Positions 1 through 12,117 of a DNA stretch of 64,000 bases are shown here, one piece after another. The stretch's first letter is position 1. Each line of letters starts with the position of its first letter. The notes beneath the pieces are model-generated. The model was not told the origin of the DNA and ran no database searches. It saw only the letters and a list, made by a program, of their open reading frames with translations. Source of the DNA: Beta vulgaris subsp. vulgaris (Eukaryota > Streptophyta > Magnoliopsida > Caryophyllales > Amaranthaceae); the NCBI RefSeq assembly GCF_026745355.1, contig NC_079202.1, positions 45,200,173-45,264,172 of the forward strand, written 5' to 3'. A program made the translations under genes and the position numbers.

Positions 1-1030
1 CTATGGTAAGAAGCTTATACATATCTTAATTCATTATGGAAGCACTCACAACTTCCTTGATCAGGGACTTGCTCAAAAACTTGGGTGCAAGCTAGAACCC
101 GTTCACCCTCACGCAGTGGCTAATGGCAACCAGCTCTCATGCTCATTGGTGTGCAAGGGCTTCACCTGGCAACTGCCGTTTGCCAAATTTACAACATATG
201 CTCTTATGACCCCCCTTGGTGGAAGTGACATAGTACTAGAAGTCCAATGGCTTAATACTTCAGGCACAGTCAAGTGAAATTTTAGACAGCTGAAAATGGA
301 GTTTACTTCTGCCAACAAGTCGCATGTTCTGGGTGGTACCACCTAAATTTGAAGGCTATGGATAGTTCAACAATTTCAAAGATGATACGAACTGCTGCTC
401 ATGTGTGTTTGCTCCAAGTGAATTCCTCTACTACTCATTTCCCCAACCACATCACCTATTCCGCACAACAGGTTGAGCCCAGCTCATATCCACAACTATC
501 TACATTGTTGGACACCTTCCATAGTATCTTCATATAACCTAGTTGTTTACCCCCAATTAGAAGAGTCTTTGATCATAAGATTTCTTTACTAACAACATCT
601 CAACCTGTTAATATAAGGCCATACATATATCCAATCAAACACAGGGATATAATTGAGCAACTCATCAAAGAAATGAACGATGAATGCATCACACTGAGAC
701 AACCACCCTTTTGCCTCCCCTGTAGTGCTGGTGGGAAAGAAAAATAGCAACTGGAGGCTCTGTATTGATTACAAGGAGCTCAACAATAGAATCGTCAAAG
801 ACAAGTATCCTATCTAGTGGCGGATCAACTCATTGATGAATTGGCTAGTTCACAAGTCTTCACAAAGTTGGACCTGAGAGCCAAGTATCACCAACTTAGG
901 GTATCTCAAGATGTGTTTAAAACTGCATTAAAAACACACTCAGGTCATTATGAATTCCTAGTTATGCCATTTAGCTTCACTAATGCACCTGCCTCATTTC
1001 AATGTTGGATGAATGGACTATGGTGTGTTT
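1..1030 (+). mobile_element. Ty3/gypsy retrotransposon remnant (protease and reverse transcriptase pieces)
   Basis: Conceptual translation in shifting frames gives a retropepsin-like stretch with an eroded catalytic site (HYGSTHNF in place of DSGSTHNF) in the first 120 bases. A reverse-transcriptase fragment follows from about 560, with motifs [39 protein letters not shown] and NAPASFQ. Frames are broken by stops and shifts near 285, 535 and 815. The similarity stops at about 1030, before the catalytic YxDD box, so no integrase or LTR is left. The same motifs in the same order occur in the fuller gypsy element at 58075-62986 on the other strand, so the two probably belong to related families. 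The 5' part lies outside the window. Confidence 0.85.
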
Positions 1031-1275
1031 AGATAATGTTGATATGAATAGTAATTTTGAATTTGTTCTACTAATACACAATATTATAATCAAATTAATG
1101 TCCTAATATGAAGATACCGAGAATGAAATTTTCGTCAGATACAAATACTAAGATGTAGTTGATATAATTTCTGATTAGACCAGTTTCAATCAATGAACAA
1201 TATACATCAGCTTGCAAGCTACATGAGATTAAGAGGTAATACAGGCATACAGCTATTGCAATTTTAATGAGATTA

Positions 1276-1539
1276 TCTATACAAATATATTAAAAGGCGT
1301 ACGCAAACAAGAAACTGTGCCACGTGGCGCTCTCCCTAATGAGTTTTAGTTCACGTAATCCATGTACAATAAAAAAATTTACAAATTGCGTAGTATAGGA
1401 TTTGATCCCGAGACCTCAAGTACATATACTAAAGTCCTAACCACTAGACTAAGTAGTATTTAGTGTTATTATTATAAAGTATCATATTAATAAATGAAGT
1501 TTTTGCTTACCCGGGGCGTAGCCCGGGCCTAATAACTAG
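1276..1539 (+). mobile_element. Small non-autonomous Helitron-like element (family A)
   Basis: The segment starts with TC after an A and ends with CTAG before a T, the Helitron rule. Eight bases before the CTAG is a hairpin with a CCCGGG/CCCGGG stem (1510-1515 with 1522-1527) and a 6-base loop. There is no terminal inverted repeat and no target duplication. A copy of the same family lies at 63137-63373 and shares the start TCTATAC.AATATATTAAAA, the motif CACGTGGC/CATGTGGCAT, and the GCGTAGCCCG hairpin end. No coding capacity. It sits just beyond the decayed gypsy fragment. Confidence 0.7.
1398..1456 (-). other. tRNA-like module inside the Helitron-like element
   Basis: Read on the minus strand, this stretch contains TAGTCTAGTGG, a match to the pol III A box, and 40 bases on GATCAAATC, an exact match to the B-box consensus GWTCRANNC. 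Spacing is that of a tRNA gene, but I could not fold a proper acceptor stem. It is therefore a tRNA-derived relic, not a functional tRNA. The sister element at 63137-63373 keeps a more eroded version at about 63249-63292. Confidence 0.5.
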
Positions 1540-2084
1540 TTTAGACACTATAAACCAGATCATCGACAACCTTCTAGCTCTGTCTTTCCAACTTCCAGTG
1601 TCAAGAACTTAGTCCAGACTACAGGGGTAAATATGTACAGCTTTGATCATACATGATAACTGCTAATACAGGATTTGTTTCAAACAAAAAAATAATTCAA
1701 GCATAAAAACATTAGGAGCCTCAATAGGGAGAAAGAATATGAGAACCTGGTGCATCATATGTCACTGATAAATAGAACTTCCCGTAGCAACGTGAACAGG
1801 ATAACCACCATAAACAAGAGCAATCTGAATCCCTGATGTTTGTCATCTTTAATTCTCCTTGTACAATCGCCAATCGGTTCATAACTTGTAACTGCATTCA
1901 GGCACTCCAGAATTGATCTGAATATAATCGTGGTGAATAATACAACTAGAGATGATACTGATAGAAGCATCAATCTTAATTCAATCGTTGGTAGAGAAAA
2001 CCTGATGACACAGGTACTCTTTGGTGATCTGGTCTTCTTGTGCTAGGACAAGATTAGTAGGAAAACTCAACTGCATCATGATCA
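1540..2084. other. 3' flank of the GDPD4 gene, with an unexplained 72-codon frame
   Basis: This lies downstream of the GDPD4 stop codon at 2085 and probably includes its 3' UTR. On the minus strand a frame (1973 down to 1755) encodes two hydrophobic stretches around a charged middle (MMLLSVSSLVVLFTTII and LLLFMVVILFTLL). Just upstream it reads FSLP, which echoes the last residues of GDPD4 (GFSLP). I could not join it in frame to exon 9 through any GT-AG pair, so I do not call it an exon. Confidence 0.3.
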
Positions 2085-5000
2085 TCAGGGCAAAGAAAAA
2101 CCTTCTTCAAGACACTGAATTCTAGTATCTTGCATGAGCTGCTGAAGAAGAGCTGGATTACTGGTGACAACAGCATCGACACTATTTGTTAACATATCCA
2201 TCATGGAAACCATGTCATCGACCGTCCATGCATAGATCTTTTTGTTTCTCCTGAAAGAGACATACAGCAATTATGCAAACACAGATTAGTCAAGCGAAAA
2301 GTATATATGGCTGTAGTTTAAACTGTAAATTTGATCATTACAGGGGGGGGGGGAGGGGGGATGAGTTCTCGTCAACAGGCATACCCATGAAGAATTTGGA
2401 CAAGCTTTTCATCAATTAGTGGATGGTAAACCCCAACGACCACTGCCTTTTTCATCCTCAGCAAATTGGATCTAGATCCAGTTGTTGGATCTTTCATAAC
2501 AATATATCCAACCTACAAAAGGATCCATAATTCAGAGACCAGCAATAAGATATCACAAAATGATATAGGACATATGGGAAAGGATGAAGGTGGAAAAACA
2601 GAAGGAAATGCTTTATGAACAAAAATGGAAGTTGAAAATCTGTCCGATAGACTCAAGGTCATTCACTCCAGGTTTATGAGACTGTCCTGCATAGGTGTCA
2701 ATGACTAAAGCTGTTTTGAAGAGTCAAAAATTTTGAGAAATTGCAGAGAGCAATCTCATGTGGAGAGAATAGTTGACAAGCCGATAGTACAAATTCCACT
2801 AGAACTCCAAATAAGAAAAAAGCTTGCAGGGATGGCTTCTCAGAACCAAAAGCCAGTACTTACCAGAAGCAATGCCTACCTATAGATCATTTTCCATTAT
2901 ATGCCACTATTTTACAGAGAAAACGAATTGACCTTTAACAAATTATCCAAACTACATATTAACAAAAAGACATATTTAATGTTAATAACAACAGGACTCT
3001 TTTCTCCCTTCCCCCTCCCCATAACAGGGGCACTACTTCTCTGACCAACCACTCATCCAGTGAGGAGACCGGAAAGGCAGTCAGTATTTGAGAACCAAAA
3101 GCTGCTGGGTGGGATGGGTTTCACCATCTCTTTTTCCAAAGCTGAATGACATAAAAATGGACTTGCAATGCATTAAGAGAATATTTTCTTCCCCTCTAAC
3201 TACCCCCCCCCCCTCCTTGACATGAACAGGTTTATCATCAACCTTATTCCTAAGTAGATAATTCTCATACCACTCGTTATGTGCACCATCTCCTATAAAA
3301 TTTGTCACAACAATCCTTGTCCAAGGGCTGAGACACATACTAAACTCCATGATCTCTACTAACTAGAGAGAGGGTACATAATTCATTTACGTAGTGACCT
3401 TTGAATTCCTACATTTAATGAAGAAAAGAAAGCCAAAAATATAGGTTCTTATTTCCCCTTAAAAATTGACTTGGAGGAGGTACGACAAGCTGGAATGGGA
3501 CTTCACCTTAGGGTGCCTGAAGCATGGGTTTGATGAATCCCCTTCCAAGCTTGTACGGAGTTGCATTTCATCTACTACTTACACCTGTGTTATGGTTAAG
3601 GCTACATACAAGCTGGAAAGTAACTTCATCTTAGGATGCTTCTGAAACCATAGGTTTGACGACCCATAGTGCAAGCTCGTACAGAGTTGCATTTAATCTA
3701 CTTCCACCTCTGTTATAGCTAATGCTACATCCATTGTGCTTCCACCCATTTTTTAGGAATACGACAGGCGGACCCCCTTTCCCCATATATCGTTATCCTC
3801 TGTATGGAACACCTCTCTGAATGGTGAGATGATTGAGGAAGCCTCTACCCAAAGACCTGAAACCTTCCTCCCTACCTAGGAAGAACATGAAAATCTCTCG
3901 TCTCCTACTTGCAGTTTACATCCTCCTCTTTGGAAAAGAAAATGACGCGATCAAAGACCTGAATGATGCAACATATCTTTTAAATATTGTTTTCAACTTT
4001 TGAATGGATTTGTGTTAAAAAATATTGGAATTTGCAGTGAAGTTTGTTTCACGGCGTCAATTAGGAGTTCTAACATTTTTAATTCTATTACTTAATTTTA
4101 GTAGAAAAGTCTAGACTCAAATATTCTTGCTGTCTAAGCATTAGGTTTTAAGCTTTAGATACAGACTTGAGTTTATGAAAAATGAGAGCTTTTCCTGGTT
4201 TATGATATGTTAAATCAATAGACAGTCATGTGTTCATTTTTTATGACTGTGATTGATAAGAATCCTTCTCTTCCTCCGAGAGTTGGCATCTACCCTTTTA
4301 TCTGATTGTTATTTCTATCTGGATCTCCTAAGGATCCATATCAAAGGTAAGGGCTTGAACATTGTTAAATTTCACCTCATACTCTAGGTGGTGTCTGGCA
4401 AAGGGAAAGTACGTCCACTTGTAGAAAGATGACTGAACCTCAATTGCCCAATGAGATCCCTTATCGAGGTCCCCCTTCCAACATAAAGAACACAGGCCGG
4501 CAGTACCTGACTGTATAAACAAAAACACTCTGACCTCTCTAAGACCTCCTTTCCTCCCTTCCCCCCCCCCCCCAACACAATTATGTTAACTGAATAAATG
4601 CAATAAACATTCCTTCCTTCAGGGAGGACCTCTTTACCTCAGGGGAGGTACTTTGAGACAAAAACTGTGTACAGATATGTGGTGAGCTAAGTTCAAAGGT
4701 AAAAGGAGCCATAATTTGTGGGACATTCTTTGGTCTGCCAGATGCCCTCCAAGGTTAGATTCTTTTTATGGAACATGATGTGGGAGTGCTTCCCTGCTAG
4801 AGCCTTCCTTGCTACTAGCGATATAAACCTCTCCCCTTCATGTTCACAAAGACTTTCCAAGGGACCAAGAAATTGATCTGTTCTTCCAACTTCACAAAAT
4901 TTCTATGACAAAGACCTAAAAACTTGGCTCAAGAAAACTTTTCCTACAATACCGTTTCTTGGTCCACCTGTATGATTTGTTGGAGAGTGTGGATTGAGCG

Positions 5001-8000
5001 TAACAAGTGGGCTTTCGAAAATTTGAACCATGCCATTGACCATTACTGGAAGCAATCCTTGTGGCTCACAAAATAATTCCATGTCTCCCAATTCGTCTCT
5101 GTTTTGAAAAACCCATACATGAACCACAACTAAATTGATTTTAAAATTTTCCCTTGGTACATTATCTCCACTTTTTCTACAGGTATAACTCGCACTTGCT
5201 GGGATATGCAGGGCTCCTGGATAAGAAGATTTGTTGCAAAATTCAGTGCCCAGATGCAAATATTGCTGAAATGGCTATTAAGTTTGCTATAACTGGGCAA
5301 ACAATAACAAATGGGGGGAGTATGGTCTAAACTCTGACTCGATGCTGGTTGTGCCAAAGGTATTGGTACCCATGCAAGGAATAGGGAGAGGTAATACTAA
5401 TGTTTGTTTGGTTCAGAGGAAGTCCATAGGTGAAGTCCACAGGCAACCGAAGAACTTTGATGCACTTGAGGAGAAATGAAAATATGGAAGTGGATTTGCT
5501 AGCTAAGGCCTAAGGGGATGCTGCCGATGATCCTTTAGTGATAGATCAGAGAAATATATTGCAGAGAACCCACCTAAACCACCGGTGCTCTTTACTTATG
5601 CAAGGAGCAAGAAGGGCACTTAAGTTAATTGCGGAGGGTAAAGGTGAAAATCCCAACAGTAGTTAGTTACAAAGGGTAGAGTGACTAGCAAGAAAAAGGG
5701 AAAAAGTGTAAGTTAAGGAGGGGAACCTAGTGAGAGAATTATCCAGAAATTTTGAGTGAGAAAAATCCTTTGGGGGAGATTAAGAGAACCCCAGTCCTCT
5801 CAGATTGAGGATTGTCATTAATGGACTTTCACTGAATTTATCAATGCAACTACCATCCTTTAGAGCTAATCCTTCTTATTTCATTTAGTTTAGTGTTTTT
5901 CACCTGAAATTTTAGCATCTATTTATGGATAATATATGGTCTTGTGTTTTGGGAACTCCCTTTACTTTCCTAAAGTGCTACTCTGGCTACTGAATTATGT
6001 ATCTTTAAGCACTATAAAGTGCAGTACCTTCGATCTATTTCTACCCATATATAAAATAGATATTGTGAAGGAGGAGACATTTACAAGAAACATAGAAGTT
6101 TACCGTTGTGTTTGGTGAGAGTCTAATAACTTCCCTCACTAAAGTGTCACTTTTTGCCCATATCATGCAATTTGTGCAATCTGTTCTCTTGACCTGTATG
6201 TAAAGAGTAGGTGCGTGCATCAATGCTATATGTAAAAAGCCAGAGCTGCAACTAAAAAATATTATCTTGCAAACCGAGGAATCAAGTAACATATAACTAG
6301 AATATGAACAAATAAAATATGGTTCTTGCAGGGTTCAGCTAGATGATGCTTAGTCCTATTCACCCTGCTTTACGTAATTTATAGTGAAACTTATCCTCTC
6401 CCAAGTCCCAACAGCAGTACATAGAGCTCAGAACAACATTAAGTTCCTCCTAATGTCTATAAATCATCGTTATAAATTAAAGGCACAACAAATTGCTCAA
6501 GTGAACTTGTCAAACCCAGCATAATCAATCTCATTAGTTTCATCAAATTATATACTTTCTCTGTTTTTAAATAATTGCTATACAGAGAAAGAGCACCTAT
6601 TCTAGAAGGTAAAGAGAGGAAGGGACCACAATAAGCGCATGTTCTCTTCACCTTATTTTTGCTTATTTTCAGAAAAAATAAGAAAAGTTCAGAAAAATAA
6701 AAAAAGTTCAGAAAAAATAAGAGAAGTTTAGAAAAAATAAGGTGAAGAGAACAAGGCCTGAGTTAAATCAATCCTCCGTTCCTCCCTCGATAACATGGTC
6801 CCCACCACATAATTTTACAAGAAATAAGGACAACACATTTAAGTGTGAAAAGGTGTTCAAATATAAGGACTATACTTTTACGTATGCAGAAAGTATTGTG
6901 ATGTTTTCAGTTTAGGAAAGTGCAGCATATATTTAGAAACAGAGGAGCTGATGAAGTATATTAATTCAGAGAGAAACAATATTTTCATACACTTCACTAA
7001 AGAATTAATATAGTTGTCCAGTTGATACAACGGTTAGATATTATCCAAGATAAGGATAAAGAGTACCACAGTCTAAACAGCAAACTTACAACAGCTAAAA
7101 TATTCTCAGCAAGACCTTTTCCATAAGATGGAGGCCCAACTTTTGCGTCCAAGATGACATGTCTTACTGAAGCTGACACCAACTGATACGAACATTCACC
7201 GGGCACAGAGTCAACCAGAAACAATTGCACAACAATTAGGAAATAATTAATCACAAAAGCTACACATAGTTCAATATGTACTATCAGGAAAGGCTCAACA
7301 GCAAAGAAATTAGCAAGATTTGTTATACCCTTAAAGCATCTTCAAGAGTGGGAACTCTCTGATCGTCAAGAACTTTCGGAAACTGAGGTGCTGCATCCAA
7401 TTCATTTATCTACATGCAAAAATAAAGACACCTGAGATGGTATGTATGCAATGAACGAGTTTCCCCTGTCTTCCTCCAATTTGTACAAAGACACACAACC
7501 AGAAAGATTTCTTTTAATGTAAAATTAACAATATAAAAAACAATAAGTATAACTGCTATAATTCTCCAATCAGGATGCCAGCTTCCAAATCAAGGAAGAA
7601 TATACGAGGAAATGCAAACATGTGTGTGTCTATAAGGAAAGCAGACCAAGCACCCTAGATAACTAACTGCAACAATTAGAACTTGACAGAAATACTCACT
7701 TCTTTGACACTTAAGTAGCCAACTCTAGATGTATGATTCCCAGATATCCGCTGCAACTCCCTGTCTATACAATGTGAATCAATCTCCAACAAGCTTCAAA
7801 ACCAGAACTATATGACTTGAATTACTGACAGATTCCTCTGTAGTGCTAACTTTCAGAGAGTTTTTCACAATGAATATAATTTCCCTCCCCTTTTCACTCT
7901 CCATTTCTTCAACGACCCCCCACTTAAAAGTCTAGGCAAAAATGGACCCACAAGTAATGTTTCTTATATTAACAACACTGGCATGGACAAAATATGCTGA

Positions 8001-11000
8001 GCTGAGGCCATAAAATAAGTAAACTAGGGCAATTCATATCTAACTTTCCTTGGAAGGACTGACCTTAATTGTTCGATTATTCCTTCTCTCCTTCCCACAT
8101 TGAAACTCTACAAGTGGACAATGCTATATCTAGTCATACAACCAAAGAAATTTAATAAAGGCTAATACATTACATAAAGGGCATCAGATAATCTATTTTC
8201 AACTTTACATCAAGCAGATATCTAACACTTTTTCTTTATAATCACAGGGCAACATCTGTGATTGGTCATTTCATTAACACATTTGCTGCTAGAAGCTGGT
8301 ATAGTCGTTGTCACACATTAGTAAAATCTTAGTTAATATTAGTTCATACAAAATTTCAAACCTTCTTTGACTTATATATATGAAAAATATAAGGTGTTCG
8401 AAAGAATATGTTTGAGAATAACTTGAAAATTAATTAATTATCATTTGGATATTTAATTAATACAGTAAGAAAAGTAATTCCCGATTAATCAATGCATTTT
8501 GCAATGGAAACTATTAATGATGATGTAATGTCCACCAGATACTGCTTCTGCGATTCTATATTACTACATGGATTGCAGCCAAGACCTCGTTTTGTTTTTA
8601 AGCACACACCTATACACAGGATTTGTGGAATAGATAACCTACAGGAACTCAATTGTACTTTTACTTCTTAGGGAATGATTTTATGGAAGGAATGAGAGAA
8701 TTTTAAGGACAACGGTGAAAAGTGCAACCCTACAATCATTCTGTAGTATTGGAATTTGCAGATCCACCCTTTAAAACAACTTCAACAGCCATTGCTATTA
8801 GTTTTTACAGTTAACAGATAGCCATTAATTAGTTGAAAAAGAAAAAGAGAAGCACTGGAATCCAAATTCCTAGAAAAAGAAAATGAGGCGTCAATAGGAA
8901 ATGCACAAACACCACAAAAAATACGATGAGTGAGAACTCCTCATTTCTTTCAGGTTCTAGCTACCTCTTTCTCTTGCTTTTAAAATCCTATCTTCTAATT
9001 AGCCGACCTAATGTTTTAACTTTACACAAAATCCCTGACTGGCGGTGAGACTTAATTAGTTGTCTTATTCTAGTTAAAATGATGAAAGCTCCCTGCATGT
9101 GATCCAGCCACATTTGCATGAAAAAGTGTGCACAAAAGAAGAACATTGGAAAATTTAGGATTATGTGGTACATTGATAGGGCCCAAGTCAAGTCTTTACA
9201 TTAAGCAGAAGATAGATTACCACTTCATGGGTTTAATACCATACGCATGCTACCACTGAAGTTTTAGCATTGTGGTTGGCGATGCAGCACACATGCGGAA
9301 GACAAAAGCAAAAAACATCATCAAGACGAGTGCATTGACAACTCAATATACCTGTCATGTAGTGCATAAAGGACTCCATCAGCTGAAAGAGAGACGTCAA
9401 TTTCAATGCAGTCTGCTCGAGAATGAAGCGCACTGCGATAGGCGGCCCTCTGTAATCACCATCAAAAAGAAGTTCATAAGAAAATACCTAAGTATTAACT
9501 ACACAGTCATACTAGCAGTTTCCAACTTTTAAGCAATGATCTAACACACACTGGAGCATAAGAAGGGAAAGTAAACTTCCCTAGAAGGTTTTCTTTTCTT
9601 TTTCCTTATCTTATTTTTTAGGGGTGGAGGAGGAAAGGTGGTCTTGGGCTCAAAGAATACCACACAAGTCAAGCTCTAAGGCATTGAGCTGTAAATCGCA
9701 ACAAAGAAGCAAAATTACCGTGTTAGGAAAAGCGTTGGTAGAGTCACCACCATGAGCACAAACGAGAGGTGGGTTTCTTATCCAACCACAATTCTTCTTT
9801 TGCATCTGCGTAAGCTCGGTATCAATGAAATAATCACAACCCAACCAGGTAAACAATAAGATAAAAAAGCTCGTAGGGACATATAAAATTCTAAGGCATT
9901 ATAAAAACTGCAGCTAGTATTGAACAGAGATAATCAAGTATATAATGAAGTTAGGAAAATCTAAACCCGGCAACGAGTTTATACGTGCAAGGCGACATTA
10001 TTTATCTCTTGTACATCGATTTAACAGCTGCAATTGCATACAAACTGTATCATTCTACGCAATTAAAGTGGCATTTGGAATTAGTTTTAATTGTGATATT
10101 TCTAAAATAGCCTCTTTCCTGATAATTGTGGTGTAATACAATCATCACTCCCTTGTCCACAAAATAAAGCCAACAAACATTCTCAAAAGAAGTCCTACAT
10201 AAATTATGGCCAATAAACCAACCAGGTTTGCGTAATTCAAACTGTTCTAACTTCCACATGTCTTTTGTTCAGATCATCAAGAAAGTAGTATATCTAGTTA
10301 TCTACTAAAAAGCGAAGTACATATAATCAATAAAATACTATATTGGAACCAAAAACATTACTTTGATGGCCCATGGTAATTGTAATGTAATTTAGTGTGA
10401 ATTTGTAAAAAAAATTCTCATGTACATGACCATGGAAATGAAACTTTATCACAAAACATGACCCTTATAAATTTTCATTACCACCCAATACCACCTTTAG
10501 GAAAAAAATGAATATCTTGGAAAGAAGTAGCATTACCATTGGTAATGACATTGGATTTCTAGTACAAATTTACACTAGAATGCATTACCATTCCCACCAT
10601 CTATGACCTCTTACCAAACGGGCCGTAGTATGTCTATAATAAGATCATATGTTAGGTTTTTATAAATTAGTTTTGTTGTATAAATATAAATACCTGTTGT
10701 AATTAATATACTATTGTTTATTATGAATATACCGCCAAAAATTGCTCTAAACAAAAATGTTGAGAACATTTCTGATTTAAGCATTTCTCATAAAAGAAGA
10801 GCTAAATGGATGAGATGGAAGATGAGTTCAATGTGGCACGGGTTCGATACTCGTCCCACGTACCCTATTCGTTCTCACACCAGAGACGATACCGGTACTT
10901 CAATTTTCAGATTTTCCGTTCACTGTCACCGTAATTTATCAATGAGAAATAAATTAGGTCTACTCAATGTAGAAAAATTCAACATCAATAACGACCAAAA

Positions 11001-11254
11001 TAATTAACCAGGAAAGAGAAATGATTATGATGATATTAATTAAAAACAGAAGTAAAGGTGAAATTGGTGTAAACCTGATTAAAGCGTGTGAGACGTAAGT
11101 GGAAGAAGAAGGGAGGAGCAAGAGCTATGACCAGCAGTAGCATTATTATATATCGATAGTTTCCGGCGAGTCGTCGCCATGAAAATCTCCAATTGAATTT
11201 TGATTCTCCTTTCCGCCACCCGCTTCCTAAGAGCGGCTGTTGTCTCCTCTTCAT
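2085..11254 (-). CDS. GDPD4: Glycerophosphodiester phosphodiesterase, GDPD4 type, 9 coding exons
   Basis: The family hydrolyses glycerophosphodiesters from deacylated phospholipids to glycerol-3-phosphate and an alcohol. Minus-strand exons, in order: 11254-11075, 9805-9719, 9449-9352, 7760-7700, 7409-7329, 7182-7090, 6193-6104, 2512-2385, 2250-2085. They total 984 nt (327 residues), all with GT-AG junctions in matching phase. A single hydrophobic segment at about residues 36-54 follows a basic N-terminus, suggesting a membrane anchor. GDPD-domain motifs follow: VCAHGGDSTNAFPNT, CIEIDV (metal ligands), LYALHD (catalytic His), then VILDAKVGPP, IWAKSDT, GVYHPLIDE, IYAWTVDD and DAVVTSNP. The usual PENT signature reads FPNT, so its Glu is absent. 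The length is close to what I recall for Arabidopsis GDPD4. Intron 7 (2513-6103) holds a LINE relic; intron 6 holds a fold-back element. Start chosen at the only ATG that precedes the membrane segment in frame. Confidence 0.92.
3478..5640 (+). mobile_element. Degenerate L1-type LINE inside GDPD4 intron 7
   Basis: Plus-strand translation shows a reverse-transcriptase piece near 3480 (AYDKLEWDFTLGCLKH, then KLVRSCISS). At about 4740-4900 is a zinc-binding reverse-transcriptase tail (KVRFFLWNMMWECFPAR). RVWIERNKWAFE at about 4990-5030 is typical of the linker before LINE RNase H, and an RNase H-like trace follows to about 5640. Many stops and frameshifts. The first RT segment is repeated: 3480-3590 resembles 3600-3720 (KLEWDFTLGCLKH against KLESNFILGCF), an old tandem duplication. 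No target duplication or poly(A) tail could be identified, so the ends are approximate. It lies antisense to GDPD4. Confidence 0.65.
6640..6753. repeat. Fold-back element with perfect 21-bp inverted ends
   Basis: Bases 6640-6660 (starting TGTTCTCTTCACC) are the exact reverse complement of 6733-6753 (ending GGTGAAGAGAACA). Between them are four near-tandem copies of a 17-19-base unit around AGTTCAGAAAAAATAAG. Total 114 bp, AT-rich, non-coding, in intron 6 of GDPD4. No clear target duplication, so I cannot assign a transposon superfamily. Confidence 0.75.
10366..10626. mobile_element. MITE-like repeat in GDPD4 intron 1
   Basis: The ends are imperfect inverted repeats: GGCCCATGGTAA near 10368 and TTACCAAACGGGCC at about 10611-10624. 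The interior is full of CATTACCA/TGGTAATG motifs that can self-pair. The motif TCATTACCACC.A.TACCACCTT at about 10477 recurs at about 27684, indicating a second copy at 27.7-27.9 kb. Looks like a hAT- or Mutator-derived MITE; the target duplication is unclear. Confidence 0.5.
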
Positions 11255-11381
11255 CGCCGTCGCATGTACTGGCCTGCCTACACGGTGATCACCAGCTTTG
11301 TGCTATGATAAACATCTAATTGCTAGATGTTAGCAAGGATTAAGGAATTAAAAAAAGTAATCTATCTATCTATATAATATA

Positions 11382-12117
11382 CTATAATTTTTTGCACACG
11401 CTGTGTGCTTGAATTTTTTTCGAAACTCGATTTTATTCGACATAAGAGTCAAAATTTGAACATTAAACATATAAAATATAATTGTTTTTAGTTGCAAATT
11501 TTGATTGGTCATTAAGTCTCTCACCATTATTTTTTATTTTTTTTTTACTTTTCAAAGTTAAATTTTATGAACAAAATAGAAATTTTATTAAAGTTATTTA
11601 TGATTTCTAATATTATAATTTTTTAGTTGATTTTTGAATTAAGTACAGTACTAACTTCTAAATTCTAAACACTATAAAAAAGTAAATAATTTTTTTCCTT
11701 GTCTAACTTCTAAATTTTAATTTCACTACCAATACACCTCTTATTTATCATGACCCACCATTAATTGTGAATGGTTCTTGAATCTTGAGAATAGTGATTT
11801 GTACGTAAATTTTTGTAAATGTTTTTGTATGTATTGACGTTCTAGGTTATTAGTTTTAGTTTGTATGTTAATTTTAAGTTTTAATAAAGTTTCCCAATTA
11901 TTTGAGTGATTTTTATAACGTGATTTTCTCAATTGTATGAGTGATTTGTAAAGCTTCTTCTTTTAAGTGATTTGTGAGTGAGTGTTGTAAATTAAATTTC
12001 GATAGGTTTCTTTGAGTGTTGATTTTGACATTCCTTTTGTAATTTAGAAATGGAAGGGGGCAAAATAGGCATTTCAAAAGAGGACATCATTGCTCCCTCC
12101 TTCCCTTATATAATAGA
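11382..12117 (-). mobile_element. Non-autonomous Helitron-like element (family B/C), minus orientation
   Basis: On the minus strand it begins TCTATTATATAAGGG at 12117. It ends after a hairpin GCACAC/GTGTGC (11394-11399 with 11403-11408, 3-base loop) with TATAG, a decayed CTAG. Its first 400 or so bases match the plus-strand element at 22707-24033 closely: both contain GTCCTCTTTTGAA, CTATTTTGCCCCC, AAATTACAAAAGGAAT and CAATACATACAAAAACATT. No open frame. It ends about 130 bp beyond the GDPD4 start codon, so it may lie in that gene's promoter region. Confidence 0.7.
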
